Of a DNA stretch of 64,000 bases, positions 52,466 to 60,704 are shown piece after piece. Origin of the DNA: Aquiluna sp. (GTDB taxonomy: Bacteria > Actinomycetota > Actinomycetes > Actinomycetales > Microbacteriaceae); contig JAIOXN010000001.1 of the NCBI GenBank assembly GCA_021741585.1, positions 983,059-1,047,058 of the forward strand. Direction: 5' to 3'. A program made the translations under genes and the position numbers. Under the pieces are notes generated by a model. It saw only the letters and a list, made by a program, of their open reading frames with translations, was not told where the DNA came from and ran no database searches. Positions within the stretch are counted from its first letter, which is position 1. Every line of letters begins with the position of its first letter.

Positions 52466-52897
52466 ATGGCACCCAAGAAGAAAGTCACCGGTCTGATCAA
52501 GCTTCAGATCCAGGCTGGCGCTGCTAACCCAGCACCACCTATCGGACCTGCTCTAGGTCAGCACGGTGTAAACATCATGGAGTTCTGTACTGCGTACAAC
52601 AACGCCACCGCTGACCAGCGCGGCAATGTTATTCCGGTAGAGATCACCGTCTATGAAGACCGTAGCTTCACGTTCATTCTGAAGACCCCACCAGCAGCCG
52701 AGCTAATCAAGAAGGCAGCTGGAGTTGCGAAAGGCTCTGGAACCCCTCACACCGTGAAGGTTGCAAAGCTATCTCGTGACCAGGTTCTGAAGATTGCAGA
52801 AACCAAGATGCAGGATCTAAACGCAAACGACCTAGAGGCCGCTGCAAAGATCATTGCTGGAACTGCTCGCTCCATGGGCATTACCACCGAACTATAA
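52466..52897 (+). CDS. rplK: large-subunit ribosomal protein uL11
   Basis: A 143-residue uL11 with the full signature: [30 protein letters not shown] in the N-terminal domain, the linker [19 protein letters not shown], and the RNA-binding C-terminal domain ending [12 protein letters not shown]. It binds the GTPase-associated region of 23S rRNA and with bL12 helps factor binding. AAGAAAAGAA-rich ribosome site precedes the ATG. It is cotranscribed with rplA through a 77-base gap that holds a hairpin. Confidence 0.97.
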   Translation: MAPKKKVTGLIKLQIQAGAANPAPPIGPALGQHGVNIMEFCTAYNNATADQRGNVIPVEITVYEDRSFTFILKTPPAAELIKKAAGVAKGSGTPHTVKVAKLSRDQVLKIAETKMQDLNANDLEAAAKIIAGTARSMGITTEL

Positions 52898-52914
52898 ATA
52901 AAAACCAATAAGTC

Positions 52915-52947
52915 GTGGGATGGGTCGCGCTGACCCAAGACAACCAC
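52915..52947 (+). promoter_or_regulatory. two-stem hairpin between rplK and rplA, possible L1 binding site
   Basis: An inner stem TGGGTC / GACCCA (loop GCGCT) is continued by an outer stem GTGG / CCAC, with an asymmetric internal loop of GA on the left and AGACAA on the right. Two short helices joined by an asymmetric loop is the general shape of ribosomal protein L1 binding sites in its own mRNA, so feedback control by L1 is a reasonable inference. Confidence 0.45.
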
Positions 52948-52974
52948 AACTGTGACCAATAAAGGAAAAACAGC

Positions 52975-53667
52975 ATGGCAAAGCGCTCAAAGGCTTATCA
53001 AGAAGCCGCAGCAAAGATCGAGACCGGAAGACTCTACTCAGCAGATGAGGCAGCAGTTCTTGCGATTGAGACCGCAGGTAAGAAGACAAATTCAACCATC
53101 GAGGTTGCACTCAAGCTTGGAGTGGACCCACGTAAGGCCGACCAGATGATCCGTGGCACAGTATCACTGCCACACGGAACTGGAAAAGTTGCCCGAGTTA
53201 TTGTGTTTGCGAACGGTGCCGCAGCAGACGCAGCTCGTGAGGCAGGAGCCGACGAGGTTGGATCAGACGAACTTATCGCAAAGGTTGAGGCCGGTTGGAC
53301 CGACTTCGACGCTGCGGTTGCAACCCCAGATCTAATGGGTAAGGTCGGTAAGTTGGGTAAGGTTCTAGGTCCTCGTAACCTAATGCCAAACCCAAAGACC
53401 GGAACCGTAACCATGGACACCGCAAAGGCTGTTACTGACATCAAGGGTGGTCGTATCGACTTCCGCATTGACAAGCAGTCCAACCTTCACTTTGTAATCG
53501 GAAAAGCAACCTTCACCAAGGAGCAGCTAGCCGAGAACCTAAACGCTGCTATGGAAGAAATCGTCCGTATCAAACCATCAACTTCTAAGGGCAAGTACCT
53601 ACTTAAGGGATCCGTTGCAACAACCTTCGGTCCTGGTATTGCACTAGATGTTGCACTATTTAGCTAA
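52975..53667 (+). CDS. rplA: large-subunit ribosomal protein uL1
   Basis: A 230-residue uL1: [14 protein letters not shown] start, [56 protein letters not shown] and the closing [17 protein letters not shown]. It forms the L1 stalk that helps release deacylated tRNA from the ribosome. GGAAAAAC ribosome site. The final eight bases overlap the stop region of the nuclease gene on the other strand, so the rplKA transcript runs into an antisense gene without a visible terminator. Confidence 0.97.
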   Translation: MAKRSKAYQEAAAKIETGRLYSADEAAVLAIETAGKKTNSTIEVALKLGVDPRKADQMIRGTVSLPHGTGKVARVIVFANGAAADAAREAGADEVGSDELIAKVEAGWTDFDAAVATPDLMGKVGKLGKVLGPRNLMPNPKTGTVTMDTAKAVTDIKGGRIDFRIDKQSNLHFVIGKATFTKEQLAENLNAAMEEIVRIKPSTSKGKYLLKGSVATTFGPGIALDVALFS

Positions 53668-55228
53668 GGGTTACTAACCACTTATAAAGCGCCAGCGTGC
53701 TTGCACAATCATCTTGGTTGTATGCAATCACCTGGCGCTTTAGCATTTCTGCTTCACTTTGGTCTTGCTCTAATGCCAAAAGATATTGGTCGTAATACTC
53801 CATGGAACCCATGGCTTCTTTGACAGATGAGCTTCTCTCGAAGCTGTAGTAGTTCTCTAGCTTTTTTATCGAGTAGCTCTCCTGGGATATAACAAGAGAG
53901 CTTTTCACTGTTTTATAGAGATCAACCAGAACGCCGGTTTCTAGCAACATAGCCACTTCTTCTCTAAACAGACCGGTGCGCTGGGCAAGTTTCTTTAGTG
54001 CGGTCTGCTCGTAATTGGCATAGTGGTAGATCTTTGCTCCGGGAAACTTGCTCTGTCGGTCAAGTGCATCAAGCATGAAGAATTCGAAGGCCTTGGCTTC
54101 CTCCACTCGACTATCCGCCCAAACATAGTCAAATTTCCCTTGGGCATCACTCCAGCCCCAGAGATATTCCAATCCACCTGGTTCGTCAAAGAAGGTGAAG
54201 CCCTCGAGGTCAAAAAATATGTTGCCTTCATTCGGCTCTGGCAGCAAAACTAGTGGCGCCTTATCAAGCACCTCAAAGACGTGTTCCCCGGTGTCATAGG
54301 TATGTTGTTGCAGCCTTGCCTGCCGCGAGAGTTTGAAAATTTGTTCTTCAGAGAGTTTTTCGGTTAAACCCTCAAAGCCTGCCAACTCCCGCACGGTTCT
54401 AACGCCGACCCCTTGGAGAGACTCGATATTCGCTGAGGTGATGCCCGCCACGAGTTGCAGATGGTTTGTCTTTTCTCTGGTGTCTTGGCACAAAAGCGGA
54501 TACTCACAAATATCGCAGTATCTTGATGCTTCACAAATCAAAGGGCTCAGCTCTGCCAAAGAAGCCGCTGAGTTGACCATTACCCTTTCGCACTGGGTGA
54601 GATATTCATTTCGCACCGGCAACATTTGACTAATCAAGGTGTCGGCATTGAATGATGCAATCGTCCTGGATCCGAGGATCAAACCGTGTTCGCCCTCGGC
54701 CTCGAGCCCAAGTTCTTTCAGGACATCAACATAGAGCGCCACTTGATTCTGGTATTCGGGTTTTGGGGTTGCAGAAAGCTTGGCATCCCAGGCGCTATAG
54801 CGACTTGGGTCACCTGAAGACTGCACCGCAGTCAATCCGCTTTCACCAAACTCGAAGCGGTAGTCGCCACGCAACAGAAAGTCTGGCCGGCCAGAAAATG
54901 CCATGCTCGCACTGCCGCCTTTGAGGACCCCTTGGTAGATGACGGGAATCCCCTTGTTCATCAGATCGATGGTGGCCTGCAGCTCTCTGGATTCCGGAGC
55001 TAAGTCCAAGTCGCCCAGGTTGGCTTTGAGTTCAGTTTCTAATGCGGTCTCGAATTTGATTCCGAAGCGAATCGCAAGTGATTCTGGTTTTTTATAAAAC
55101 TCGTCTAGGAGTTCTTTTAGGCCGGGGGTTTCCAGCTCTCGGGAAACCGAAAGTCTTGTGCAGTGACTGCACTTTGAGCGCATCAAGTCTCTGGAGTCGA
55201 AGCTCCAAGTGTTTCCTGTTTTGCGCAT
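53660..55228 (-). CDS. TM0106-family RecB-like nuclease
   Basis: A 522-residue protein. The N-terminal half is a RecB/Cas4-like nuclease domain with paired cysteines at the start (CSHC in [10 protein letters not shown]) and a later cluster [16 protein letters not shown], which together could bind an iron-sulfur cluster or zinc; the acid residues of the PD-(D/E)XK core lie around [17 protein letters not shown] and YSAWDAKLS. The C-terminal half is an RNase-H-like exonuclease domain ([40 protein letters not shown]). The role is unknown, probably DNA repair or degradation. It has no partner genes nearby. Confidence 0.85.
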   Translation of the reverse strand: MRKTGNTWSFDSRDLMRSKCSHCTRLSVSRELETPGLKELLDEFYKKPESLAIRFGIKFETALETELKANLGDLDLAPESRELQATIDLMNKGIPVIYQGVLKGGSASMAFSGRPDFLLRGDYRFEFGESGLTAVQSSGDPSRYSAWDAKLSATPKPEYQNQVALYVDVLKELGLEAEGEHGLILGSRTIASFNADTLISQMLPVRNEYLTQCERVMVNSAASLAELSPLICEASRYCDICEYPLLCQDTREKTNHLQLVAGITSANIESLQGVGVRTVRELAGFEGLTEKLSEEQIFKLSRQARLQQHTYDTGEHVFEVLDKAPLVLLPEPNEGNIFFDLEGFTFFDEPGGLEYLWGWSDAQGKFDYVWADSRVEEAKAFEFFMLDALDRQSKFPGAKIYHYANYEQTALKKLAQRTGLFREEVAMLLETGVLVDLYKTVKSSLVISQESYSIKKLENYYSFERSSSVKEAMGSMEYYDQYLLALEQDQSEAEMLKRQVIAYNQDDCASTLALYKWLVTLS

Positions 55229-55320
55229 GTGACTAGTTTGCCGAAGCCAGAAGACATTTTGATTGATATCAGGTTATTGGCGTCTGCGATTATGCTTGCC
55301 TAGATTGAAATTGGAGCAAG

Positions 55321-55974
55321 ATGGCCAAGCCAGACCCAAAGACCTATCGCCATGTTTTGGTGGTGGAGAACGAACCGCTGATGCGCGATCTTTTCGCCAA
55401 AGCCGTTGAGTCGGCTGGTTTTGTCGTAACTACCGCAGCTAACGCTGCCGACGCCAAGCGGGCAATGAAATCAGTTGATCCCGATTGTGTAGTCGTGGAC
55501 ATCGAATTGGGGCCGGGTCCTAATGGTTTTGAACTTGTTGAATCTCTCAAGCCAACCACTCCAAGCATCGGAATTGTCTACCTCACTAATCTTCCGGATC
55601 CCAGATTTGGAAATAAAGATCCGAAGCAGGTAAAAAACAATCAGGCCTATTTGCGCAAAGGCGCCATTCAAACCGGGCAAGAGCTGGTGGATGCAATTGA
55701 AGCGGTTCTCAAGGATAAGGTGACCAAAGAGTTTCGGCATGACTTGGCAAGCAACCGCCCATTCGCCGCACTTTCAAAGCGACAGGTTGAAACCCTGCAG
55801 ATGCTGAGCGAGGGAAAGACCAATCAACAGATCGCTTCCATTCGTGGCACCACCGTCCGAGCCGTGGAGAGCATGTTGACCCGTATTTTTGAATTGATTG
55901 GGATTGATCCCAAAACTGGAAATCCAAGGGTTGAGGCTGCAGCAAAGTATTTCTTGCTGAGAGAACAGGACTAG
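55321..55974 (+). CDS. response regulator with LuxR-type DNA-binding domain
   Basis: A 217-residue two-component regulator. The receiver (about 8-130) has its acidic pocket at ENEP, the phosphorylated Asp60 (VVVDIE), Thr89 (YLTN) and Lys113 (YLRKG), so it should be phosphorylatable. The C-terminal part (about 150-215) is a helix-turn-helix of the LuxR/NarL class (LSKRQVETLQMLSEGKTNQQIAS, then VRAVESMLTRIFELI). The sensor gene starts three bases after its stop. No ribosome-site problem: GGAGC precedes the ATG. Its target genes are not known. Confidence 0.92.
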   Translation: MAKPDPKTYRHVLVVENEPLMRDLFAKAVESAGFVVTTAANAADAKRAMKSVDPDCVVVDIELGPGPNGFELVESLKPTTPSIGIVYLTNLPDPRFGNKDPKQVKNNQAYLRKGAIQTGQELVDAIEAVLKDKVTKEFRHDLASNRPFAALSKRQVETLQMLSEGKTNQQIASIRGTTVRAVESMLTRIFELIGIDPKTGNPRVEAAAKYFLLREQD

Positions 55975-55977
55975 TCT

Positions 55978-57738
55978 TTGTCAGCCGCCGCAGCACAGCG
56001 ACTATCGCCTTGGCAGGCACTCGGAAGTCCATTAGCGCTTAGTTGGCGGACCCACGTTCTCTTTTTATTTCCAGCCTTCAGCGCTGGAATTTTCTCGGAT
56101 TACCTAAGGCTTGGTGGCAATCCACTCAACTGGATTGTTGTGACTCTTGCAGGTTTCTTAGCCACCGTAATTTCAATTGAACTACTCGAGCAATTCACCG
56201 AAAACAGGAAATTTGGTAATCAACAGGTTAGGCACCTGCTTGTTCTGTTTATTGCCGGACTGGTTCGAGGGTTTGTGGTGTTTTTCCTTGGCAACTCTCT
56301 TGGGGCAATTCCTGACTCTGACTTCAGTTATCGAATTCTTGGTGCTCCGGTATTTGTGATTGCAACTTATATCATTTTCAACACCCTGGTTGCCAGCTAC
56401 CTAACCCAGCGCGAGGCGACACTAAAACTGCGCAGAGATCGCGCAACCCTGGATTCCTCTAGAGCAATCTTTGCCGATGAAATAGTCAGGCTCAGAGAAG
56501 CTCAGAAAGCGAAGATTCGAGAATTCATCGCCCCATCGATGTGGGAAATTTCAAAGCTCCTGGACGATGCCAAACTCTCACAAAATGCCAGCAACCTAAT
56601 TAAGGCCCTGCGCGGGTTGAATGAAGAGGTTGTCAGGCCGCTGTCTCACTCACTTTCTAAAAAGGCCGAGGTGCCAGATATCACATCCGGAATCACCCCG
56701 CTGATTCGACTGGGTAGTTTCACCATCCCCAGACTCACCACACTAGGAAACTCTCTCCCGGTTGGCTGGTTAGTTATCTTCACGAGTCTGGTTGGATACT
56801 CATCCCAGGCGGTCCGCTCGGGTCTGGTCCAAGCAATGCTTGATACGACAGTGACAATGCTTTGGATTTGGGCAGGGACTTTCTTGGTGAAAATGGCCAC
56901 CAAGAAAGAAACTCATCTAACTTGGCTCGGGTTCGTGCTTGCTTTTCCAATCGGTGGCTTGGTTGGTGCCAGCACAGCGGCTCTAATGCCATTTAGCTTT
57001 TTACAGCTAGCCCCTGAATTCCCGCTCCAAGCCGCGTTGTTTCTAGCCTTGAGCTATCCGAGCGTTTATATGATCTCGGTTGCTAATTTGCAAAACCAGG
57101 CTGCAACCACAGCGCTTCGCGAAGTGGTTGCGGACCTGAAACTACTCAACTCTCAACTGAGGCAGCAAGTTTGGCTAGACCAGAAGATGCTGGCAACCGA
57201 GTTGCATGGCAGCCTGCAGGCATCGCTGCATGCTGCAGCCTTGCGCTTGTCTCAGCTGGATAAACCAACGGTCAAGGACCTAGAGAAAGTCAAGAAAGCG
57301 GTGGACCAAGCCCTTGGCGCCTTGGGGGAGACCGCATATCTTGAGGGTCAAACCTTTGAGGGGCTAATGGATGACATTGCCGAAGTGTGGGAAGGCAGTT
57401 GTGAAATAACCCACCAAATCAGGCCCCAAGCGCTAATTGCAATGGATCAAGATCAACGGGCCGCAAGGTGTGTGATTGAGGTGGTTCGCGAGAGCATCAC
57501 AAACGCCATCAAGCATGGCAATGCCAGCAAGGTTCAGGTTGAAATTGGAATCAAGAGGAACCTGGTCGAGCTTCGCGTAAGCAATAACGGATCAAGCCCA
57601 GCGAATCTTGCCCCGGGGCTTGGGTCGGATATCGTGGCCGAACTCACTCACACCGCAAAGCTCAATCAATCCGCAGGAAAAGTTATTTTCTCGGCGACTG
57701 TGCCGCTCAGTCTTGAAGGCGCCAGCGCGTCTCTTTGA
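55978..57738 (+). CDS. membrane sensor kinase, divergent histidine kinase
   Basis: A 586-residue protein with TTG start. The N-terminal ~150 residues hold about four spans, a coiled linker follows, then a second block of about four spans (residues ~250-380), then a dimerisation helix with ELHGSLQASLHAAALRL (candidate phospho-acceptor His410) and an ATPase domain with the N box ESITNAIKHGNASKVQV (about 504-520). The G1 box reads SNNGSS (535-540) where DXG is expected, so the usual adenine-contacting Asp is replaced by Asn; the G2 stretch PGLGSDIV is retained. It is paired with the LuxR-type regulator. The signal sensed is unknown. Its end overlaps the facing sugar-kinase gene by 32 bases. Confidence 0.82.
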   Translation: MSAAAAQRLSPWQALGSPLALSWRTHVLFLFPAFSAGIFSDYLRLGGNPLNWIVVTLAGFLATVISIELLEQFTENRKFGNQQVRHLLVLFIAGLVRGFVVFFLGNSLGAIPDSDFSYRILGAPVFVIATYIIFNTLVASYLTQREATLKLRRDRATLDSSRAIFADEIVRLREAQKAKIREFIAPSMWEISKLLDDAKLSQNASNLIKALRGLNEEVVRPLSHSLSKKAEVPDITSGITPLIRLGSFTIPRLTTLGNSLPVGWLVIFTSLVGYSSQAVRSGLVQAMLDTTVTMLWIWAGTFLVKMATKKETHLTWLGFVLAFPIGGLVGASTAALMPFSFLQLAPEFPLQAALFLALSYPSVYMISVANLQNQAATTALREVVADLKLLNSQLRQQVWLDQKMLATELHGSLQASLHAAALRLSQLDKPTVKDLEKVKKAVDQALGALGETAYLEGQTFEGLMDDIAEVWEGSCEITHQIRPQALIAMDQDQRAARCVIEVVRESITNAIKHGNASKVQVEIGIKRNLVELRVSNNGSSPANLAPGLGSDIVAELTHTAKLNQSAGKVIFSATVPLSLEGASASL

Positions 57739-58675
57739 GAGTCGGTGGCTCGCAGCCTTTACGCTCGCAAACTATTCCGGCCGCAACCGCTGCAAACTTG
57801 GCTGCGGCAATGAGTTCCTCATCACCCAGGCGCTCTAATCTTGCAAGCGGGTCTGAACCAAGACCATCTAGCGCAGAGAGCTCGCCAAGGAAATTCGCCA
57901 TGAATGTGTCGCCAGCACCAACTGTGTCAACCAGGCTGATTTTTGGGGCAGCAACATCAATGCGAGATCCGGCTCGATACAACGATGCACCATCGCCGCC
58001 GCGGGTGACAATGACTAGTTTCCCGCCGACGCTCCAGTCCAAGGCAATCTGATCGATATCGCTGCCTGTTTCAAGATCGAATAACCACTCCAGATCTGCA
58101 TCTGAGGCTTTGATGATGTGGCTGGATTTATTGACACGCAATACTCGCTTGAGTTCAACCTCGCGCTCAAAGCCAAGAGCCGAGCGGATATTCAAATCGT
58201 GCGAGAGGGTGCAGATATCTTCGGTGGATATCTCATTGAGCCAAGCTTCAATAACTTTGTTGCCAGGCTCCATCGCCATGCCAAGGCAGCCAAATTGAAT
58301 TGCATTGGTGCCGAGTTCTTTCACTTTCTCAATGCTTGGTAATTCTTCTTTGGTCCAACCCCAGTCGGCGGTGCCATTGACATAGAAGCTGTAGCTTGCA
58401 GATCCAGAGGCGTCAATAGTCGCCACCGCAAGAGAGCTTTGCTCCTGAGCATCAATGCTGTAATCAAGATTTACTGCGTTTGAAACAAGCCTTTGCCTAA
58501 TTTGTTTGCCAAATCCGTCTGAGGAGATTCTCCCCAGAAACTGCTGCTCTTCGCCGCGCCTGGCGAGGGCTAGAGCGACATTTGCATTGGCTCCGCCAAC
58601 CACGGCGGTGTACTCGCCGTGGGAATCGGCATTGCCAATTAGGTCTATTAGTGCTTCCCCAATTACAAGAATCAT
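57707..58675 (-). CDS. PfkB-family carbohydrate kinase (fructokinase-like)
   Basis: A 322-residue ribokinase-fold sugar kinase. The N-terminal signature is GGANANVALALARRG (about 27-41) and the C-terminal PfkB signature is DTVGAGDTFMANFLGEL with the catalytic Asp (GAGD). The overall pattern ILVIGEALIDLIGN and the C-terminal cysteine-containing tail fit bacterial fructokinases, but related kinases use other sugars. It would phosphorylate a sugar in the cytoplasm. No transporter is adjacent. Thirty-two bases of its 3' end lie opposite the sensor kinase gene. Confidence 0.87.
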   Translation of the reverse strand: MILVIGEALIDLIGNADSHGEYTAVVGGANANVALALARRGEEQQFLGRISSDGFGKQIRQRLVSNAVNLDYSIDAQEQSSLAVATIDASGSASYSFYVNGTADWGWTKEELPSIEKVKELGTNAIQFGCLGMAMEPGNKVIEAWLNEISTEDICTLSHDLNIRSALGFEREVELKRVLRVNKSSHIIKASDADLEWLFDLETGSDIDQIALDWSVGGKLVIVTRGGDGASLYRAGSRIDVAAPKISLVDTVGAGDTFMANFLGELSALDGLGSDPLARLERLGDEELIAAAKFAAVAAGIVCERKGCEPPTLKETRWRLQD

Positions 58676-58697
58676 GCGGTAAGTCTAGGCTGGAGAT

Positions 58698-59726
58698 ATG
58701 AGAGATAACGCAATGGCTAAACGTGCAATTCTTCTTCCACTGATTGGGCTAGTTTTCCTCTGGTTCATGATGATGATGGCCCAGTACGTTGATTTGAATT
58801 TGCCATATCCGGCTTATGACGACATGACCGGCGAGCGCCTAAACGAAACCTATGTTTTGCAGTGGAGCGTGTACCTAATCCTGATCGGAATCACCGGGGT
58901 CGCAATTGCATCTCTATTTGGTCAGCGCATTGCGCTCTCGCTTCGCACTGAGGCCGATAGCCCAATGGCGCTAAGTGCCCACAGATTCAACAACCTGTTT
59001 GTGATCTTGTCTTTGGTTGGTGGCGCTATTTTCGCGGTTGGCAATTTTCTTGGAGCTTTCAACAACTACGACTCTAGAAACGCTCCGGCACTGATTCGAA
59101 TCTTTGGGGTCTATGTGCCAATCGTTCTGGCGACCGCGCTGGTGGTCTTTGTGATTCTGGCCGCATTTGTTTTCCGCAAGGACGCGCCAGATATCTCTCA
59201 GGAGGAAAAAGATGAAGAGCGCGCTAGATTACAGCGCGCTGTTGGATTGGCGTATGCAATTCCAATCATTGGAACTGCAATTGCGATCATCTTTGGTTTG
59301 GTGGTTTATGACACCACAAGGACAACCTTGGACGTCTGGATTTGGGTGATTATTCAAGGCATCATTGCCGCATCCATAACCCTTGGAACTTTCTATGCTG
59401 CAAAGGCAAGATCTTCAAAGCCACTGCAGCCAAAGCCAAAGCGCACCGGAACCGCAGCGGTGAATCTAAACCTCGTGCTTTCGATTGTCTTTGGCGCAGT
59501 GGTTTCAATCATGGCTTTCACCTATGGCTTTAGCGCAATTGAGGATTTGAGAACCTGGCCAGAATGGCGTGAGGGCATGAGCGCTTTGGAGCAGCAACCA
59601 ATTGTTGCCTTGCCAACAATTGGTTGGTTCATTGAATCGCTGTTGCCGGCACTGGTTCTTTTGACTCTTTCTACCTTTGGCATCTATCGCATGATGATCA
59701 CGCGCCACAAGGAGAGCGTTGCGTAG
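58698..59726 (+). CDS. multi-pass membrane protein, function unknown
   Basis: A 342-residue protein with about seven hydrophobic spans, an outer or inner loop with PYPAYDDMTGERLNETY after the first span, and a charged loop rich in Asp/Glu/Lys (KDAPDISQEEKDEERARLQ) in the middle. The DUF5671-like or small-solute-transporter families came to mind, but I cannot support either. An alternative start is the ATG at 58713. It overlaps the following HAD gene by eight bases, so they are coupled, but no function follows from that. Confidence 0.75.
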   Translation: MRDNAMAKRAILLPLIGLVFLWFMMMMAQYVDLNLPYPAYDDMTGERLNETYVLQWSVYLILIGITGVAIASLFGQRIALSLRTEADSPMALSAHRFNNLFVILSLVGGAIFAVGNFLGAFNNYDSRNAPALIRIFGVYVPIVLATALVVFVILAAFVFRKDAPDISQEEKDEERARLQRAVGLAYAIPIIGTAIAIIFGLVVYDTTRTTLDVWIWVIIQGIIAASITLGTFYAAKARSSKPLQPKPKRTGTAAVNLNLVLSIVFGAVVSIMAFTYGFSAIEDLRTWPEWREGMSALEQQPIVALPTIGWFIESLLPALVLLTLSTFGIYRMMITRHKESVA

Positions 59727-60360
59727 TTATTGCAAAGGCCTCTTGTTTGACAACGACGGGGTCTTGGTTGATTCGATGGCCGGAGCCATCAAGTCCTGGA
59801 GCATCTGGGCAGAGAAGTTTTCGCCTGGGTTCGAGCTGCTTCCTTCTCACCATGGCCAAACCGCAGAGTCAATTGCCAGAAACAACCTCAAATCAGGTAG
59901 CTATGAGGAAGCATTCCAATACATCCTCGATCTCGAGGTTGAGTTAGCAGTCGACACCATTGCCCTCGAAGGAGCCATCGAGCTAACCAGCTCATTGCAA
60001 GCAGGCAGTTGGACCATCGTCACAAGCGCGAGCCCGAAGCTTGCTCATGCAAGACTCAATGCTGCTGGAATTCCAATTCCAAAAGAACTTGTGACTTCAA
60101 CGGATGTCACCCACGGCAAGCCAAACCCGGAGCCGTATCTACTTGGTGCTACAAGACTTGGGTTAGATATCTCGGACTGCGTGGTCTTCGAAGATGCCGC
60201 ATCCGGCATTCAAGCAGGGCTTGATGCCGGCGCCGGTCTTTTGGTTGGTGTCACCGAGCACGCGATGGACACCAAGGCGGATTTGGTTGTGAAATCATTG
60301 AAGGGAATTAGATTCAATGATGGTGAATTGATAATTCCAGACGAAATCAGATTGAGGTAA
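59719..60360 (+). CDS. HAD-family hydrolase, beta-phosphoglucomutase-like
   Basis: A 213-residue HAD enzyme with a TTG start overlapping the preceding gene. Motif I is FDNDGVLVDSM, the cap helices follow, motif II is VTSASP, and motifs III/IV are THGKPNPEPY and VVFEDAASGIQAGLDAG. This is the layout of the subfamily containing beta-phosphoglucomutase, 2-deoxyglucose-6-phosphatase and GPP-type sugar phosphatases. The substrate is probably a sugar phosphate, which would be in keeping with the sugar genes of this region. The glutaredoxin gene starts three bases after its stop. Confidence 0.88.
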   Translation: MRSYCKGLLFDNDGVLVDSMAGAIKSWSIWAEKFSPGFELLPSHHGQTAESIARNNLKSGSYEEAFQYILDLEVELAVDTIALEGAIELTSSLQAGSWTIVTSASPKLAHARLNAAGIPIPKELVTSTDVTHGKPNPEPYLLGATRLGLDISDCVVFEDAASGIQAGLDAGAGLLVGVTEHAMDTKADLVVKSLKGIRFNDGELIIPDEIRLR

Positions 60361-60363
60361 AAA

Positions 60364-60615
60364 ATGGCAGAAGTTGAGTACTACGGAGCTGACTGGTGCA
60401 GCGATTGCAGAAGGTCGAAGTCACTTCTAACCACCCTTGGCGTGGCATTTGACGAGTTCAATGTTGAAGAGTCGAAGGAGATGGCAGAGAAGGCGCAAAG
60501 CATCTCGGGCCGGACCAATATCCCAGTGATTCGCTTTGCTGATGGTGCTCACCTGGTTGAACCATCCGATGCGATCCTGCATGCTGAGCTCAAGCTGCGC
60601 GGATTGATTAGCTAA
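60364..60615 (+). CDS. mycoredoxin-like glutaredoxin
   Basis: An 83-residue thioredoxin-fold protein with active site WCSDC (Cys12 and Cys15) and the cis-proline segment RTNIPVIRF. It resembles actinobacterial mycoredoxin, which uses mycothiol to reduce mixed disulfides, but the canonical Mrx1 motif is CPYC/CPWC-like, so this is a variant (CSDC) whose thiol specificity I cannot assign. It follows the HAD gene by three bases. Confidence 0.83.
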   Translation: MAEVEYYGADWCSDCRRSKSLLTTLGVAFDEFNVEESKEMAEKAQSISGRTNIPVIRFADGAHLVEPSDAILHAELKLRGLIS

Positions 60616-60669
60616 CAAAACGCTATCTTTTTTGCAATAAACCCTTTAGGCTAAGAATGTAGTGCTAGA

Positions 60670-60699
60670 GGAATCCACCTTAGGCACGTTTAGGATTCC
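60670..60699 (+). promoter_or_regulatory. hairpin in the leader of the helicase gene
   Basis: GGAATCC (60670-60676) and GGATTCC (60693-60699) pair perfectly around a 16-base loop and end six bases before the helicase ATG. It may be a leader structure affecting translation of a helicase that could itself remodel RNA; this is inference. The upstream gap (60616-60669) shows no gene. Confidence 0.35.
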
Positions 60700-60704
60700 C
60701 AAAG

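Noticed and set aside
53660-55228. Cas4 or a CRISPR-associated nuclease
   Set aside because: The RecB-like domain is fused to an RNase-H-like exonuclease domain as in the TM0106 family, and there is no array or other cas gene.
57707-57738. Truncation or frameshift of the sensor kinase or sugar kinase because of their overlap
   Set aside because: Both proteins have complete C-terminal motifs, and overlaps at convergent ends are the rule in this window.
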